Shown here: positions 1 to 8,163 of the stretch, piece after piece | How the letters are laid out: each line of letters begins with the position of its first letter | Position numbering within the stretch: position 1 is the stretch's first letter | NCBI RefSeq assembly: GCF_025452095.1 | Contig: NZ_CP104877.1 | Location: forward strand, 4,030,001 to 4,094,000 | Source of the DNA: Paenarthrobacter sp. JL.01a | Lineage (GTDB): Bacteria; Actinomycetota; Actinomycetes; Actinomycetales; Micrococcaceae | DNA: 64,000 bases | Direction of reading: 5' to 3' | Made by a program: the position numbers and the translations under genes | The notes under the pieces: model-generated | Told to the model about the DNA's origin: nothing | Seen by the model: the letters and a program-made list of their open reading frames with translations, nothing else | Databases searched by the model: none

Positions 1-230
1 TAGCCGTGCTGCGGGTCGGGATCGCAGGCAGAGAAGTACTCGTAGGCGCCGCTGACCGACAATCCGGTTCCCACGTACGTCGGGCCGCTGATGGTGAACT
101 CGTCCGGCGACACGGCGTTGGCAGCGGGAACGGGCAGGACGGCCAAAAGGACAGCCGCCAGAATCGCGGCCATGACGGACCCCGGCGCCCGGACAGACCT
201 TGGCCGCCGCCTGCGCCTGAATGCTCCCAC
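1..230 (-). CDS. N-terminal part of a secreted protein, likely FG-GAP family (truncated by window edge)
   Basis: A minus-strand reading frame runs off the left edge. The GTG start at 230 has a GAGGGAG ribosome binding site about 6 nt upstream. An arginine-rich n-region is followed by a hydrophobic stretch and an ANA-V signal-peptidase-like site, then about 35 residues including the segments ISGPTYVGTGLSVSG and CDPDPQHG. This matches the layout of the three proteins at 34.9-38.6 kb: Arg-rich signal peptide, then a P-x-VG-x-x-L module, then a Cys/Gly/Pro-rich loop. I therefore infer a fourth paralog. An internal ATG at 173 would give a shorter signal peptide. The C-terminal region is not visible, so repeat content is unverified. 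Confidence 0.55.
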   Translation of the reverse strand, partial: MGAFRRRRRPRSVRAPGSVMAAILAAVLLAVLPVPAANAVSPDEFTISGPTYVGTGLSVSGAYEYFSACDPDPQHG

Positions 231-390
231 CGCTTCTCCCTCGAACGTGCTGGGTGTTTCCTGTGCTCATCCTAGACGGGGCCCGGTCCCCGTAACGCAA
301 CGAAGCCGCAACGTTCCCCGGCAGTGATTCGCTTATGCTCAACTCCAACGAATCAATGGCGACTCACTGACAGCCCCAGGAGAAGAACTC

Positions 391-1701
391 ATGACCAATT
401 GGCGCATCCGGGACTTCCACTCCTCAGATCTCGACGGCATACTCCATCTGTGGGAGTCCCTCAAGGCCGACGGCGTGGAGCCCGTCTACGCCTTGTCCGA
501 AGTCCTGGCATCCTGCGAGAAGGACCATGCGGTGGTGGCGGTTCAGGGCGAGCAGGTGGTGGGTGCCGCCGTCGGACGTGCCGCCCATGACCAAGGCTGG
601 ATCGTCTTCCTGGCGACGCTTCCCGAGTTCCGCGGCCGGGGTATCGGCACCTCGCTGCTGGCCGCCGTCGAAAACCGGATGGCTCCGCACGGCCTCAATA
701 AACTTTCCGCGCTGATGCCGGAGACGGAAACCCGGGTCGAGGCGTTCCTGGGCCGCGGCTTCGTGGTGAAGAAAAACCTGCGCTATTTCGAGCGGACCAT
801 TCCCGTGCAGCGCCAGGAACTTGGTGCGCTGGGACTGCTCGGCGGGCGCGTCCTGGCGCGCGATTTGTGGGAGAACGTGGCTGGCATGCGCCGGGAGAAG
901 GAACTGCTGGAGCGCCGGCTGGTGCTCCCCTTGGCCGAAGCCGACCTCGCCGACGAATACGGCGTTGTTCCGCCGCGCGCCGTGGTGTTGTTCGGTCCTC
1001 CCGGCACAGGCAAGACCACCTTCGCCAAAGCCATCGCCTCACGCCTGGAGTGGCCGTTCGTGGAGGTGTTCCCGTCCCGATTGGCCTCAGATCCCAAGGG
1101 GCTGGCGGGCGCCTTGCGGGAGACTTTCCTGGAGATCGCCGAGCTGGAGCACGCCGTGGTGTTCATCGACGAGGTGGAGGAGATCGCTTCCCAGCGTGCC
1201 GGTGATCCGCCTTCGCCGCTTCAGGGCGTCACCAACGAGCTCCTCAAGATCATCCCGGCTTTCCGCGAACAGCCCGGCCGCTTGCTGGTGTGTGCCACCA
1301 ATTTCATCCGAGCGCTGGATACAGCGTTCCTCCGGCACGGGCGCTTCGACTACGTCATCCCCATCGGGCTTCCGGACGTCCATGCCCGCGAGGCCATGTG
1401 GCAACGGTTCATCCCGGCGTCGGTGGTGGACTCGGTGGATGTTGCGCAGTTGGTCGAGCGGACCGAGGGCTTCTCGCCCGCGGATATTGAGTTCGCCGCG
1501 CGCAGTGCCTCCCAGCGGGCCTTGGAAAAAGCCGTGTACGACGACGGCGCTGCCGCCGGCTCTGCCTCGGACGGCACCAACGACCGGAAGGGCCCGGTTA
1601 CCCAGGACTACCTCGACGCAATCGCGGACACCCGCACGACTGTCAGCCCCGAAGTGCACCAGGACTTCCTGGAAGACATCGACGTCCTGGGCCGCGTTTA
1701 G
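391..1701 (+). CDS. GNAT acetyltransferase fused to AAA+ ATPase
   Basis: This 436-residue two-domain protein starts at an ATG preceded by AGGAGAA. Residues 1-140 look like a GNAT N-acetyltransferase, with the acetyl-CoA loop RGRGIG at 81-86 after FLATLPEF. Residues 150-400 form an AAA+ ATPase: Walker A GPPGTGKT at 202-209, Walker B VVFIDE at 256-261, a sensor-1-like CATN, and an arginine-finger-like RHGRFD. The AAA part resembles FtsH/Cdc48-type modules but carries no protease domain. The combination suggests ATP-driven remodelling of a protein coupled to acetyl transfer; the substrate is unknown. The gene stands alone and is followed by a hairpin at 1718-1780. Confidence 0.85.
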   Translation: MTNWRIRDFHSSDLDGILHLWESLKADGVEPVYALSEVLASCEKDHAVVAVQGEQVVGAAVGRAAHDQGWIVFLATLPEFRGRGIGTSLLAAVENRMAPHGLNKLSALMPETETRVEAFLGRGFVVKKNLRYFERTIPVQRQELGALGLLGGRVLARDLWENVAGMRREKELLERRLVLPLAEADLADEYGVVPPRAVVLFGPPGTGKTTFAKAIASRLEWPFVEVFPSRLASDPKGLAGALRETFLEIAELEHAVVFIDEVEEIASQRAGDPPSPLQGVTNELLKIIPAFREQPGRLLVCATNFIRALDTAFLRHGRFDYVIPIGLPDVHAREAMWQRFIPASVVDSVDVAQLVERTEGFSPADIEFAARSASQRALEKAVYDDGAAAGSASDGTNDRKGPVTQDYLDAIADTRTTVSPEVHQDFLEDIDVLGRV

Positions 1702-1717
1702 GGTCTTTGCGCAGCGA

Positions 1718-1780
1718 GTTCGCGGGAACCTTGCCAGATCGCCGCTAATTTCCGGGCGCACTGGACGCGTTCCCGCGAAC
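1718..1780. repeat. Inverted repeat after the GNAT/AAA gene
   Basis: Perfect 12-bp arms GTTCGCGGGAAC (1718-1729) and GTTCCCGCGAAC (1769-1780) enclose a 39-nt loop. It lies 17 nt after the stop codon at 1701, with no T-tract. It could be a weak terminator or a REP-like element. Confidence 0.5.
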
Positions 1781-1818
1781 CCGGCGCGGGCTCGCCGGGC
1801 AACGGTAATCTTTGAGCC

Positions 1819-3063
1819 ATGTCCACGAATCCCCTCCGCCATGCCCTCTCCCGGATGGGCGGGCGCGATCCCCATGAGAAACACCGCACCGCCACCCCGC
1901 TTGAGCTGTTCTTCGACCTGACTTTCGTTATCGCCTTCGGGGTGGCAGGCAACCAATTTGCCCACGCTGTGGCCGAGGCGCACTTCTGGCCGGGACTCCT
2001 GGCCTTTTCCTTCGCCATGTTTGCGGTGATCTGGGCCTGGATCAATTTCACCTGGTTCGCCAGCGCCTACGACACCGATGACTGGGTATTCCGCACGGTC
2101 ACCATGGTGCAGATGGTGGGCGTCCTCATCCTGGCCATGGGCATCGAGCCTGTATTCCACTCCATCATCGAAGGCAAGCACGTAGACAACTTCACCATGG
2201 TGTTGGGCTACATCGTCATGCGCGTAGCCCTGGTCTTTCAGTGGCTGCGCGCTGCCCGCCAAGACCCCGAACGCCGGGAAACGTGTTTGCGCTACGCAAA
2301 GTACGTCTCGATTGTCCAAGTTGGCTGGGTTGCCGTCCTGTTGATCGACGCCGGCGTTCTCACCACGTTTCTCATGGCAGCGCCTCTGTTCGTCCTGGAG
2401 ATGTCCGTTCCCGGACTTGCTGAACGCAAAGCCCGGACACCGTGGCATGCCCACCATATTGCCGAGCGCTACGGGCTGCTTGCCATCATTGCCCTGGGCG
2501 AGTGCCTGATCGGGGCCATTGAGACACTGCGGGCGATGGTTGCCCTGCATGGCTGGACGCTGGATACCGCGTTGGTTGGCTTCAGCGGTACAGGGTTGGC
2601 CTTCGCCATGTGGTGGATCTACTTCATTCTTCCCGCGGGTCCGGCGCTCCATCTCCAAAGGCACCGCTCATGGGTCTTCGGTTATGCGCATATGCCGGTC
2701 TTTGCAGGCATTGCTGCCACGGGTGCCGGCCTGCACGTCGCCGCCTACTACATCGACCATGAGGCCAGTATCAGTGCAGCCGCAGCCGTGGCATCGATAG
2801 CCATCCCCATTATTCTTTTCAAGGTGTCCCTGACAACGCTTTACGGGTTCATGCTCAGCCCGGACCGCGAATTGTTGTGGAGCACCGTCCTTGTGGTGAT
2901 TGGTTTGACGGCCAGTATCGCCATGGCCGCAGCGGGTGCATCCGTGCCCGTGTGCATGCTGGAGATGATGCTGGTCCTGGGGCTCTCCATTGCCTACGAC
3001 GAACGGCGTGGACACAAGGGGCGGGCTGCCGCACTGCGTCGGCTGGAAGCTGCGGCCGGCTAG
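1819..3063 (+). CDS. ltrA: Low temperature requirement protein A (LtrA) family membrane protein
   Basis: This 414-residue polytopic membrane protein has the LtrA family hallmarks near its N-terminus: a T-P-L-E-L-F-F-D-L-T-F-V motif at about 30-42, then about ten hydrophobic helices. Conserved internal segments include HHIAERYGLL and ALGECLIGAIETL, with the charged ERYG and GE residues typical of the family. LtrA was named from a Listeria cold-growth mutant; its biochemical role is unknown and a transporter-like function is only inferred. It is followed by the convergent HD-domain gene with a 17-nt gap. Confidence 0.85.
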   Translation: MSTNPLRHALSRMGGRDPHEKHRTATPLELFFDLTFVIAFGVAGNQFAHAVAEAHFWPGLLAFSFAMFAVIWAWINFTWFASAYDTDDWVFRTVTMVQMVGVLILAMGIEPVFHSIIEGKHVDNFTMVLGYIVMRVALVFQWLRAARQDPERRETCLRYAKYVSIVQVGWVAVLLIDAGVLTTFLMAAPLFVLEMSVPGLAERKARTPWHAHHIAERYGLLAIIALGECLIGAIETLRAMVALHGWTLDTALVGFSGTGLAFAMWWIYFILPAGPALHLQRHRSWVFGYAHMPVFAGIAATGAGLHVAAYYIDHEASISAAAAVASIAIPIILFKVSLTTLYGFMLSPDRELLWSTVLVVIGLTASIAMAAAGASVPVCMLEMMLVLGLSIAYDERRGHKGRAAALRRLEAAAG

Positions 3064-3080
3064 CGCCAGCGGCCGGCTGA

Positions 3081-3617
3081 CTACTCCGGAACGATCTCGT
3101 CCAGTTCTTCGAGCAGGTGCGGGTTGATCCGTTGCAGGATCAGCCGGACCTCCTCTTTGGGAACGGCCGCGTAGAGCACCGGACGGGCATCGGCGTACCG
3201 GGTTACCGGTGGTTTGCCCGGCCACTTCTCCGCCAGCGCCCGGACGCGTTCCGGCAAGGAATTGTGGGCATTGTCCGCAATTTTGACCAACGTGGCGTCG
3301 TGGTCCTCCGCGACGTACCGGATGCCGGCGTCGTAATCATCGGGGTCGTCGTGGAAGCGCCGGGTGACGCGCTCGATAATGGCGAGGGCACGCTCCGAAA
3401 CGCCCATATCCAGCAGCGCTTGCCGGGTGATGGGGGTGTCTTCGGCGATGTCGTGGAGGTAGCCCGCAATCTGGATGTCCTGGTCGAAGTCGGCAAGGGC
3501 ATCGCCCACTGCCAGGACGTGCTCCCGATACGGACGCTTGAGTTTGTCCTTCTGGCGGTTGTGGGCCACCTCCGCCAGGACCTGGGCTGTCTCTACGGTG
3601 AAGCGTGGTTCAGTCAT
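3081..3617 (-). CDS. HD-domain phosphohydrolase (RelA/SpoT-hydrolase-like)
   Basis: This 178-residue protein is a single HD domain. Metal-binding positions are visible as Y-R-E-H (about 30-33), the HD pair in GYLHDIAED (about 52-60), and a downstream Asp in VKIADNAHN, the pattern of ppGpp hydrolase/MESH1-like and bacterial (p)ppGpp or nucleotide phosphohydrolases. No synthetase or ACT domain is present. Its start has a GGAGG site 5 nt upstream. The substrate cannot be fixed from sequence. Confidence 0.8.
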   Translation of the reverse strand: MTEPRFTVETAQVLAEVAHNRQKDKLKRPYREHVLAVGDALADFDQDIQIAGYLHDIAEDTPITRQALLDMGVSERALAIIERVTRRFHDDPDDYDAGIRYVAEDHDATLVKIADNAHNSLPERVRALAEKWPGKPPVTRYADARPVLYAAVPKEEVRLILQRINPHLLEELDEIVPE

Positions 3618-3699
3618 TGTGGCCTCCGGGTTGGCAAAGGAGCTTCAGGGATGGGTCCTCCCGTTCAGGCTATCCGTTGCGGCGGCGTGGATGTACCGC

Positions 3700-4491
3700 C
3701 TACCAATCCTGGACGGCGCGTGCGGCGATCGCCACGGTAACGGCCCTGGGCAGTCGCTGGGCGAATCCTGCGGCCACCCGGTTCATCCATCCTGAGACGA
3801 CGCTGCCCGGAGTCACCTTGCGGTCCAAAGCCTTGAGGGCCGTCTCCACCACCTGGGCCGAGGTCTGCATGGCTCCCACTGCGGCCGACTGGCTACCGAG
3901 GACCTCGAAGAACTCCGTCTTTGTGGCTCCCGGGCATAGTGCCAGGACACTGATCCCGGAGTCCTTGGCTTCGTGGGCTAAGGCCTCGGTGAAGCTCAGG
4001 ACGAAGGCCTTGGTGGCGCCGTAGACAGCCATCCCGGGAATCGGCTGGAAGGCAGCCGTGCTGGCCACATTCACCAACGCGCCCTTGCCGGAGGTGAGCA
4101 TTGCAGGCAGGAAAGCCCGCGTGATATCAACCAAGGCGGCAACATTGAGCGCGATCTCCGACGCTATGACCGCTGGATCTTCCTCCACCAAGGCCCCATG
4201 GGTACCGAAGCCTGCGTTGTTGATGAGGGTGTCCACGGCGATGCCGCGTCCAGACAGTTCGTTGAAAAGCTCCGCCCCCACACCGGCCCGGCCGAGGTCC
4301 ATCGGGAGCACCGTCACCGTGACGCCGTGTTCACTCCGCAGTTGCTGCGCCAGGTCTTCCAGGCGATCCACCCGCCTGGCAACCAGGACAAGGTTGGAGC
4401 CACGGGCGGCGAAGCGCCGCGCGAATTCCGCGCCAAGCCCGGAACTGGCTCCCGTGATGAGCGCGGTGGTACCGGAGTAGGTCATGGTCAT
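3700..4491 (-). CDS. Short-chain dehydrogenase/reductase
   Basis: This 263-residue classical SDR has the NAD(P) Rossmann motif TGASSGLGAEFA at about 14-25, the N-N-A-G motif, a catalytic Ser in VNVASTAAF, and the Y-G-A-T-K catalytic pair. An R-R-V-D-R segment after beta-2 suggests NADP(H) preference. The substrate is unknown. It is divergent from the TetR gene at 4593, and the 100-nt gap is packed with CTACAT palindromes, so it is likely the regulator's target. It matches the DltE/YqjQ-type short SDRs that often pair with TetR repressors. Confidence 0.88.
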   Translation of the reverse strand: MTMTYSGTTALITGASSGLGAEFARRFAARGSNLVLVARRVDRLEDLAQQLRSEHGVTVTVLPMDLGRAGVGAELFNELSGRGIAVDTLINNAGFGTHGALVEEDPAVIASEIALNVAALVDITRAFLPAMLTSGKGALVNVASTAAFQPIPGMAVYGATKAFVLSFTEALAHEAKDSGISVLALCPGATKTEFFEVLGSQSAAVGAMQTSAQVVETALKALDRKVTPGSVVSGWMNRVAAGFAQRLPRAVTVAIAARAVQDW

Positions 4492-4520
4492 GATGGTTCC
4501 CGTCGTTGTATGGGGGACTG

Positions 4521-4577
4521 ATGTAGTCGCTGTCTACATGGTAGGCAGCGCCTACATTGTTGTCAATGCCTACATTG
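4521..4577. promoter_or_regulatory. Operator cluster between SDR and TetR genes
   Basis: The divergent promoter region has a perfect inverted repeat GTAGGC-AGC-GCCTAC at 4541-4555, an outer ATGTAG...CTACAT pair at 4521-4539, and a direct repeat GCCTACATTG at 4550-4559 and 4568-4577. This is the usual arrangement for a TetR protein controlling itself and its neighbour. Confidence 0.65.
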
Positions 4578-4592
4578 ACCTAGACTTGAAGC

Positions 4593-5204
4593 ATGACCGA
4601 GCAGCCCTACCACCATGGAAAACTCCGCGAAGCCCTTCTGGAGCGTGCCATGGAGACCCTTGAAGAGGTCGGCGTCGACGGGCTTTCCCTCAGGCAGCTC
4701 GCGCGGGATGTCAACGTCAGCCACGGGGCACCGGCCAAGCATTTCCGGGACAAGCAGGCGCTGATCGACGCCTTGGCCATGGCTGGCTTCGAGTTGATGA
4801 ACAGCCGCATCCAGACCGCTTCGGAGGCCGGTGGCAGCCTGCGGGAGCGGTTCGTCGGCGTCGCGAAGGCGTATGTGGGATTCGCATTGGCCCACCCCGC
4901 CCTGCTGACCGTTATGTACTCCACGAAGCACCACCCCGGTTCAAGTACCGAGCTGCGGAACACCGGCGGTCAAGGAATCGAGATAGCGCAGGCAATGATC
5001 GTCGAGGCACAGGAAGCCGGCGAGCTGGCCCCCGGCGACCCGGCCACATTGGCCATGGTCTGCTTCGTCAGCCTCCACGGCGCGGCGCTCCTCGCTGCCG
5101 GCAAGCACTTGGAAGGAATTCCGGTGAGCGACGCCATTGCGGCAACCACGGATACGTTGTGGGCAGGAATGGCCGCAGGCGTGCCGGCCGCCCAGTCCCG
5201 CTAG
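4593..5204 (+). CDS. TetR-family transcriptional regulator
   Basis: This 203-residue protein has an N-terminal TetR HTH: LREALLERAMETLEEVG, then LSLRQLARDVNVSHGAPAKH, with the FRDKQALIDALA helix at about 50-61, followed by a ligand-binding domain. It is read away from the SDR gene, with the palindrome cluster at 4521-4577 between them, so autoregulation plus SDR control is likely. Its stop overlaps the convergent hydrolase gene by 4 nt (5201-5204). The effector is unknown. Confidence 0.88.
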   Translation: MTEQPYHHGKLREALLERAMETLEEVGVDGLSLRQLARDVNVSHGAPAKHFRDKQALIDALAMAGFELMNSRIQTASEAGGSLRERFVGVAKAYVGFALAHPALLTVMYSTKHHPGSSTELRNTGGQGIEIAQAMIVEAQEAGELAPGDPATLAMVCFVSLHGAALLAAGKHLEGIPVSDAIAATTDTLWAGMAAGVPAAQSR

Positions 5205-6319
5205 GCAGCCGACCCGGCGATGACTTCCCGCACGGCGGCGCTCAGCAGGAAATTGCGGCATCCCACTCCCCCGGGTTCGGCCTGCTGGGGTACATAGCCA
5301 AAACCGAGCTCGTAAACGGGATCGGCAAACCCCAGTGATGCGCTGGCACCGTCGTGCCCGAAGGCGCGGTAGCTGCCGAAGGGCATCCTGGAGTGCGATT
5401 TCATGAAGACGGTGCCGAAGCAACCGGTCTCGCCGAACACTCTGTCGATGCCGAAGACCTGTTCGGCGGTTACCGTTGTGATGGTGCCCTCCGTCAGGAG
5501 GGGCGCGACGCCGGCGTCCCCGGCCAGGCCGGTCAGCGCGGCTGCATAAATCCTCGCCATGCCCTCTGCGCTGGACACGCCCGCCGCGGAGCTCAACCCG
5601 GCAGCCCGGACTTCCCGGATATTCGGCAAATCAAGGATGTCACCCACTGCCGCATTCGTTGCCAGGCCGAAGTGGCTGGCCGGGTCCACCCAAGGCCACG
5701 AAGGATCAGCTGCCCAACGGAAGGGCGCGAAGCGGGAATCCTCGGCTTCCGGAAGTCCAAGGTAAAAATGTGCGCCGGCGACCGACCGGATACGGTGCTC
5801 GAAAACCTCCTGAAGCGGCCGGCCGGTGATCCGCCGGCACAGCTCCTCCATGAAGATCCCGATGCTCAGGGCGTGGTAGCCGAAGGAGGCGCCAGGCTTC
5901 CATAGCGGCGGGAGCTTGGCGAGCTTGGCAGCGGCGAGGCTGGAATCATTTACTTCGTCCAGAGTCAGGCCGCCCTCCGGGCCCAACAACCCGGCTTGAT
6001 GTGACAGGAGCTGGGCAACGGTGATGGAGGCTTTGCCTTCCACCCCGAATTCCGGCCAGTACTTCACCACCTCGGCGTCGAGGTCCAGTTGCCCGTCTTG
6101 CACCAGCAAGGCGATGACCAGGCCGGCCATGCCTTTGGAGCAGGAGAACACTCCGGTCACCGAGTCGGGGCGGATGTGCGGTCCTCCGCTCAGGTCCACC
6201 ACTTTGACGCCGCGATGGTACGCAGCCACCTGGGCCGAGTACTCCGGATCCTGATCCAGGAAACGGGCAAAAAGTTCAGCGACGGGTTCAAAACCTGGGG
6301 CGACCATCTGTGAGTGCAT
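5201..6319 (-). CDS. Serine hydrolase, class C beta-lactamase fold (esterase/EstB-like)
   Basis: This 372-residue cytosolic protein has no signal peptide. The nucleophile motif S-C-S-K-G-M (S-x-x-K) is at about 61-66, a Tyr motif G-Y-H-A follows in the middle, and a late F-G-H-D-G segment replaces the KTG box. This is the EstB/LACTB/type C beta-lactamase-like group, mostly esterases or peptidases rather than antibiotic-resistance enzymes. Its end overlaps the convergent TetR gene by 4 nt. The natural substrate cannot be named. Confidence 0.83.
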   Translation of the reverse strand: MHSQMVAPGFEPVAELFARFLDQDPEYSAQVAAYHRGVKVVDLSGGPHIRPDSVTGVFSCSKGMAGLVIALLVQDGQLDLDAEVVKYWPEFGVEGKASITVAQLLSHQAGLLGPEGGLTLDEVNDSSLAAAKLAKLPPLWKPGASFGYHALSIGIFMEELCRRITGRPLQEVFEHRIRSVAGAHFYLGLPEAEDSRFAPFRWAADPSWPWVDPASHFGLATNAAVGDILDLPNIREVRAAGLSSAAGVSSAEGMARIYAAALTGLAGDAGVAPLLTEGTITTVTAEQVFGIDRVFGETGCFGTVFMKSHSRMPFGSYRAFGHDGASASLGFADPVYELGFGYVPQQAEPGGVGCRNFLLSAAVREVIAGSAA

Positions 6320-6344
6320 CCAGCCAGCCTACGTGGTGGACCAT

Positions 6345-7232
6345 TCAGGCAGGTGGAGTTATCCACACCCAAGGCTCTTTGGGGAGCCGCTGCGGTTCGA
6401 ACGCCGGAAGCGCGTCCTGGAGGGTCCCGGCGGGCAAGCCGAGGGACCCAAGGATCAGGGCCCGCACCTGTTCGGGAGGTATTCCGACAGCGGCGAGGTC
6501 GTCCAGCGTGACGGCACCGTCGCGCTTTGCCAGCCTCACGCCGTCGTGGTTTACCACCAACGGAACGTGCGCGTACTCGGGGACGGGAAGGCCCAAAAGG
6601 GTGGCGAGGTAGGCCTGTCGCGGGGTGGACGGCAGGAGGTCGTCGCCGCGTACCACCTGGTCGATTCCCTGAGCGGCGTCGTCGACCACCACGGCCAGGT
6701 TGTAGGCGGTCACGCCGTCATTCCGACGCAGCACGAAGTCGTCCACCACTCCCACAAAAGTGCCGTGCAACTGGTCCTCAACAGCCCACTCCGTGGCTTC
6801 GGACCGCAGCCGGATGGATGCTGGACGCGAAGCGCGCCGTATCTCTCTTTCAGCCGCCGACAGCCGCCGGCACGTGCCCGGGTAAGCCCCTTGGGGAGCA
6901 TGGGGGGCCGACGGCGCTTCCTGGATTTCCTTGCGGGTGCAAAAGCATTCATAGGTGAGCCCCTGCGACGCCAGTCGCTGGATCGCCTCCTCGTAGTGGC
7001 CCGCGCGCTCGGTCTGGCGAACGACGTCGGCGTCCCAAGTGACGCCGATGGCTTCCAAATCGCGGAGCTGCTGCGCCTCAGCGCCGGATCTGGCGCGATC
7101 GAGATCTTCCACCCGCAGCAGGAAATCGCGACCGCTGGACTTTGCGAACAGCCAGGCCAGCACGGCCGTACGGAGATTGCCAACGTGGAGTTCACCCGAA
7201 GGGCTCGGGGCAAATCGCCCGGCGGAAGTCAT
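6345..7232 (-). CDS. gluQ: Glutamyl-Q tRNA(Asp) synthetase
   Basis: This 295-residue paralog of the GluRS catalytic domain lacks the anticodon-binding domain, as expected for GluQ-RS. The HIGH-like motif is P-S-P-S-G-E-L-H-V-G-N, followed by LRVEDLDRAR; the KMSKS counterpart is VRLAKRDGAVTL near residue 230. A C-F-C-T...C zinc-type cluster is present (about 97-124). The family glutamylates queuosine in tRNA-Asp without needing the tRNA for activation. The start at 7232 faces a 378-nt region with several hairpins. Confidence 0.9.
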   Translation of the reverse strand: MTSAGRFAPSPSGELHVGNLRTAVLAWLFAKSSGRDFLLRVEDLDRARSGAEAQQLRDLEAIGVTWDADVVRQTERAGHYEEAIQRLASQGLTYECFCTRKEIQEAPSAPHAPQGAYPGTCRRLSAAEREIRRASRPASIRLRSEATEWAVEDQLHGTFVGVVDDFVLRRNDGVTAYNLAVVVDDAAQGIDQVVRGDDLLPSTPRQAYLATLLGLPVPEYAHVPLVVNHDGVRLAKRDGAVTLDDLAAVGIPPEQVRALILGSLGLPAGTLQDALPAFEPQRLPKEPWVWITPPA

Positions 7233-7281
7233 GGTACAAGCCTATGCGCGCAAGGCGCTGGGTGCGGGCGGGGCTGCGGCC

Positions 7282-7372
7282 GCCCGCCCCGTGCGGGCAA
7301 CACAAGAGCCCCTCAGCTACCGCAACGATCCGGTGGCTCAGGGGCTCTTGCTGTGCTGCCCGTCCAGCGGGC
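7282..7372. other. Three consecutive GC hairpins in a gene-free region
   Basis: In the gap between the divergent gluQ and Lrp/AsnC genes (7233-7610) there is no convincing coding sequence. Instead there are three stems: GCCCGC/GCGGGC (7282-7298), a 15-bp stem with one mismatch CAAGAGCCCCTCAGC/GCTCAGGGGCTCTTG (7303-7317 with 7336-7350), and GCCCG/CGGGC (7358-7372). They could be a structured leader of gluQ, a small RNA, or a terminator for an unannotated transcript. Confidence 0.4.
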
Positions 7373-7506
7373 GAGTGCAGAATGACAATGCTGTGAACAA
7401 GAGTCAATCAGCGGCTGCTTCCTTGCGGGAAACCTGTGCAGGAATCCGGGTGGTGTTCCGGGGACCTGGTGCCGGCGGGCTTCGGCGGTGGCCTCGACCT
7501 GCTTCG

Positions 7507-7536
7507 TTGCCACAATTTCAGCAGGAGACATACAGT
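7507..7536 (+). promoter_or_regulatory. Candidate promoter of the Lrp/AsnC gene
   Basis: A TTGCCA -35-like box (7507-7512) and TACAGT -10-like box (7531-7536) are separated by 18 nt, upstream of the Lrp/AsnC gene. This is a consensus-based guess only. Confidence 0.3.
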
Positions 7537-7610
7537 AGGAGCAATAGTCGTCTCGGTTGTTGGTCGATCTGACTACTCATCCATCAGAAACCGGGCAGGA
7601 AGTGGTCATT

Positions 7611-8069
7611 TTGCAGGAACTGGACGCTACGGACCGCCGGATCCTGGCCGCGCTCGACGACGATCCCCGTGTACCCATCATGGTCCTGGCGCAGAAATTG
7701 CACCTGGCGCGCGGGACAGTGCAGTCCCGCCTGGAACGGATGACGGCGTCCGGTGCATTGCGGGCCAACAGCAGCCGGGTCCTGCCATCGGCCCTCGGGC
7801 GGGGAGTGGCTGCCGCCGTCAGCGCGGAGCTCGACCAGAGCCACCTGAACCAGGCCATCGCGGCTCTTCGCAAGATCCCGGAAGTCCTCGAATGCCACGC
7901 CCCCGCCGGCGACACCGACCTCATCATCCGGGTGGTGGCCAGGAGCCCCGACGATCTCTACCGGGTGTCCGAGGAAATCCGTTTGTGCCCCGGTATTGTC
8001 CGGACCTCCACCAGCATGTTCCTCCGGGAAGTCATTCCCTACAGGACCACCGGGCTGCTCAGCGAGTAG
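7611..8069 (+). CDS. Lrp/AsnC-family transcriptional regulator
   Basis: This roughly 152-residue protein has an N-terminal winged HTH (LDATDRRILAALDDDPRV, then LAQKLHLARGTVQSRLERM) and a C-terminal RAM/AsnC ligand domain ending in a conserved VIPYRTTGLL tail. I chose the TTG at 7611 because AGGAAG lies 8 nt before it and the protein then begins M-Q-E-L-D-A-T-D-R-R, the usual family start. In-frame GTG 7602 and TTG 7557 are alternatives. The target is not evident, as the WXG100-like gene downstream is separated by 94 nt. Confidence 0.82.
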   Translation: MQELDATDRRILAALDDDPRVPIMVLAQKLHLARGTVQSRLERMTASGALRANSSRVLPSALGRGVAAAVSAELDQSHLNQAIAALRKIPEVLECHAPAGDTDLIIRVVARSPDDLYRVSEEIRLCPGIVRTSTSMFLREVIPYRTTGLLSE

Positions 8070-8163
8070 TCACTTATGCACATAGGGAAGTTGTCCCCAT
8101 GTGCCCGGTTGCGGCGCCAGCCTAGGATGGGGTCAGGCAACGGCACACTACATTGGGGGCAAC

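Noticed and set aside
1087..2664. Long minus-strand reading frame opposite the GNAT/AAA and LtrA genes
   Set aside because: It spans two well-supported genes on the other strand, has no family match and a low-complexity composition typical of antisense frames in GC-rich DNA.
5201..6319. Antibiotic-resistance beta-lactamase
   Set aside because: It lacks a signal peptide and the KTG box; the S-x-x-K/G-Y-H-A pattern fits an esterase-type member of the fold.
7313..7531. Possible 72-residue minus-strand gene before gluQ
   Set aside because: No ribosome binding site, ends within the main hairpin, and the sequence lacks family resemblance.
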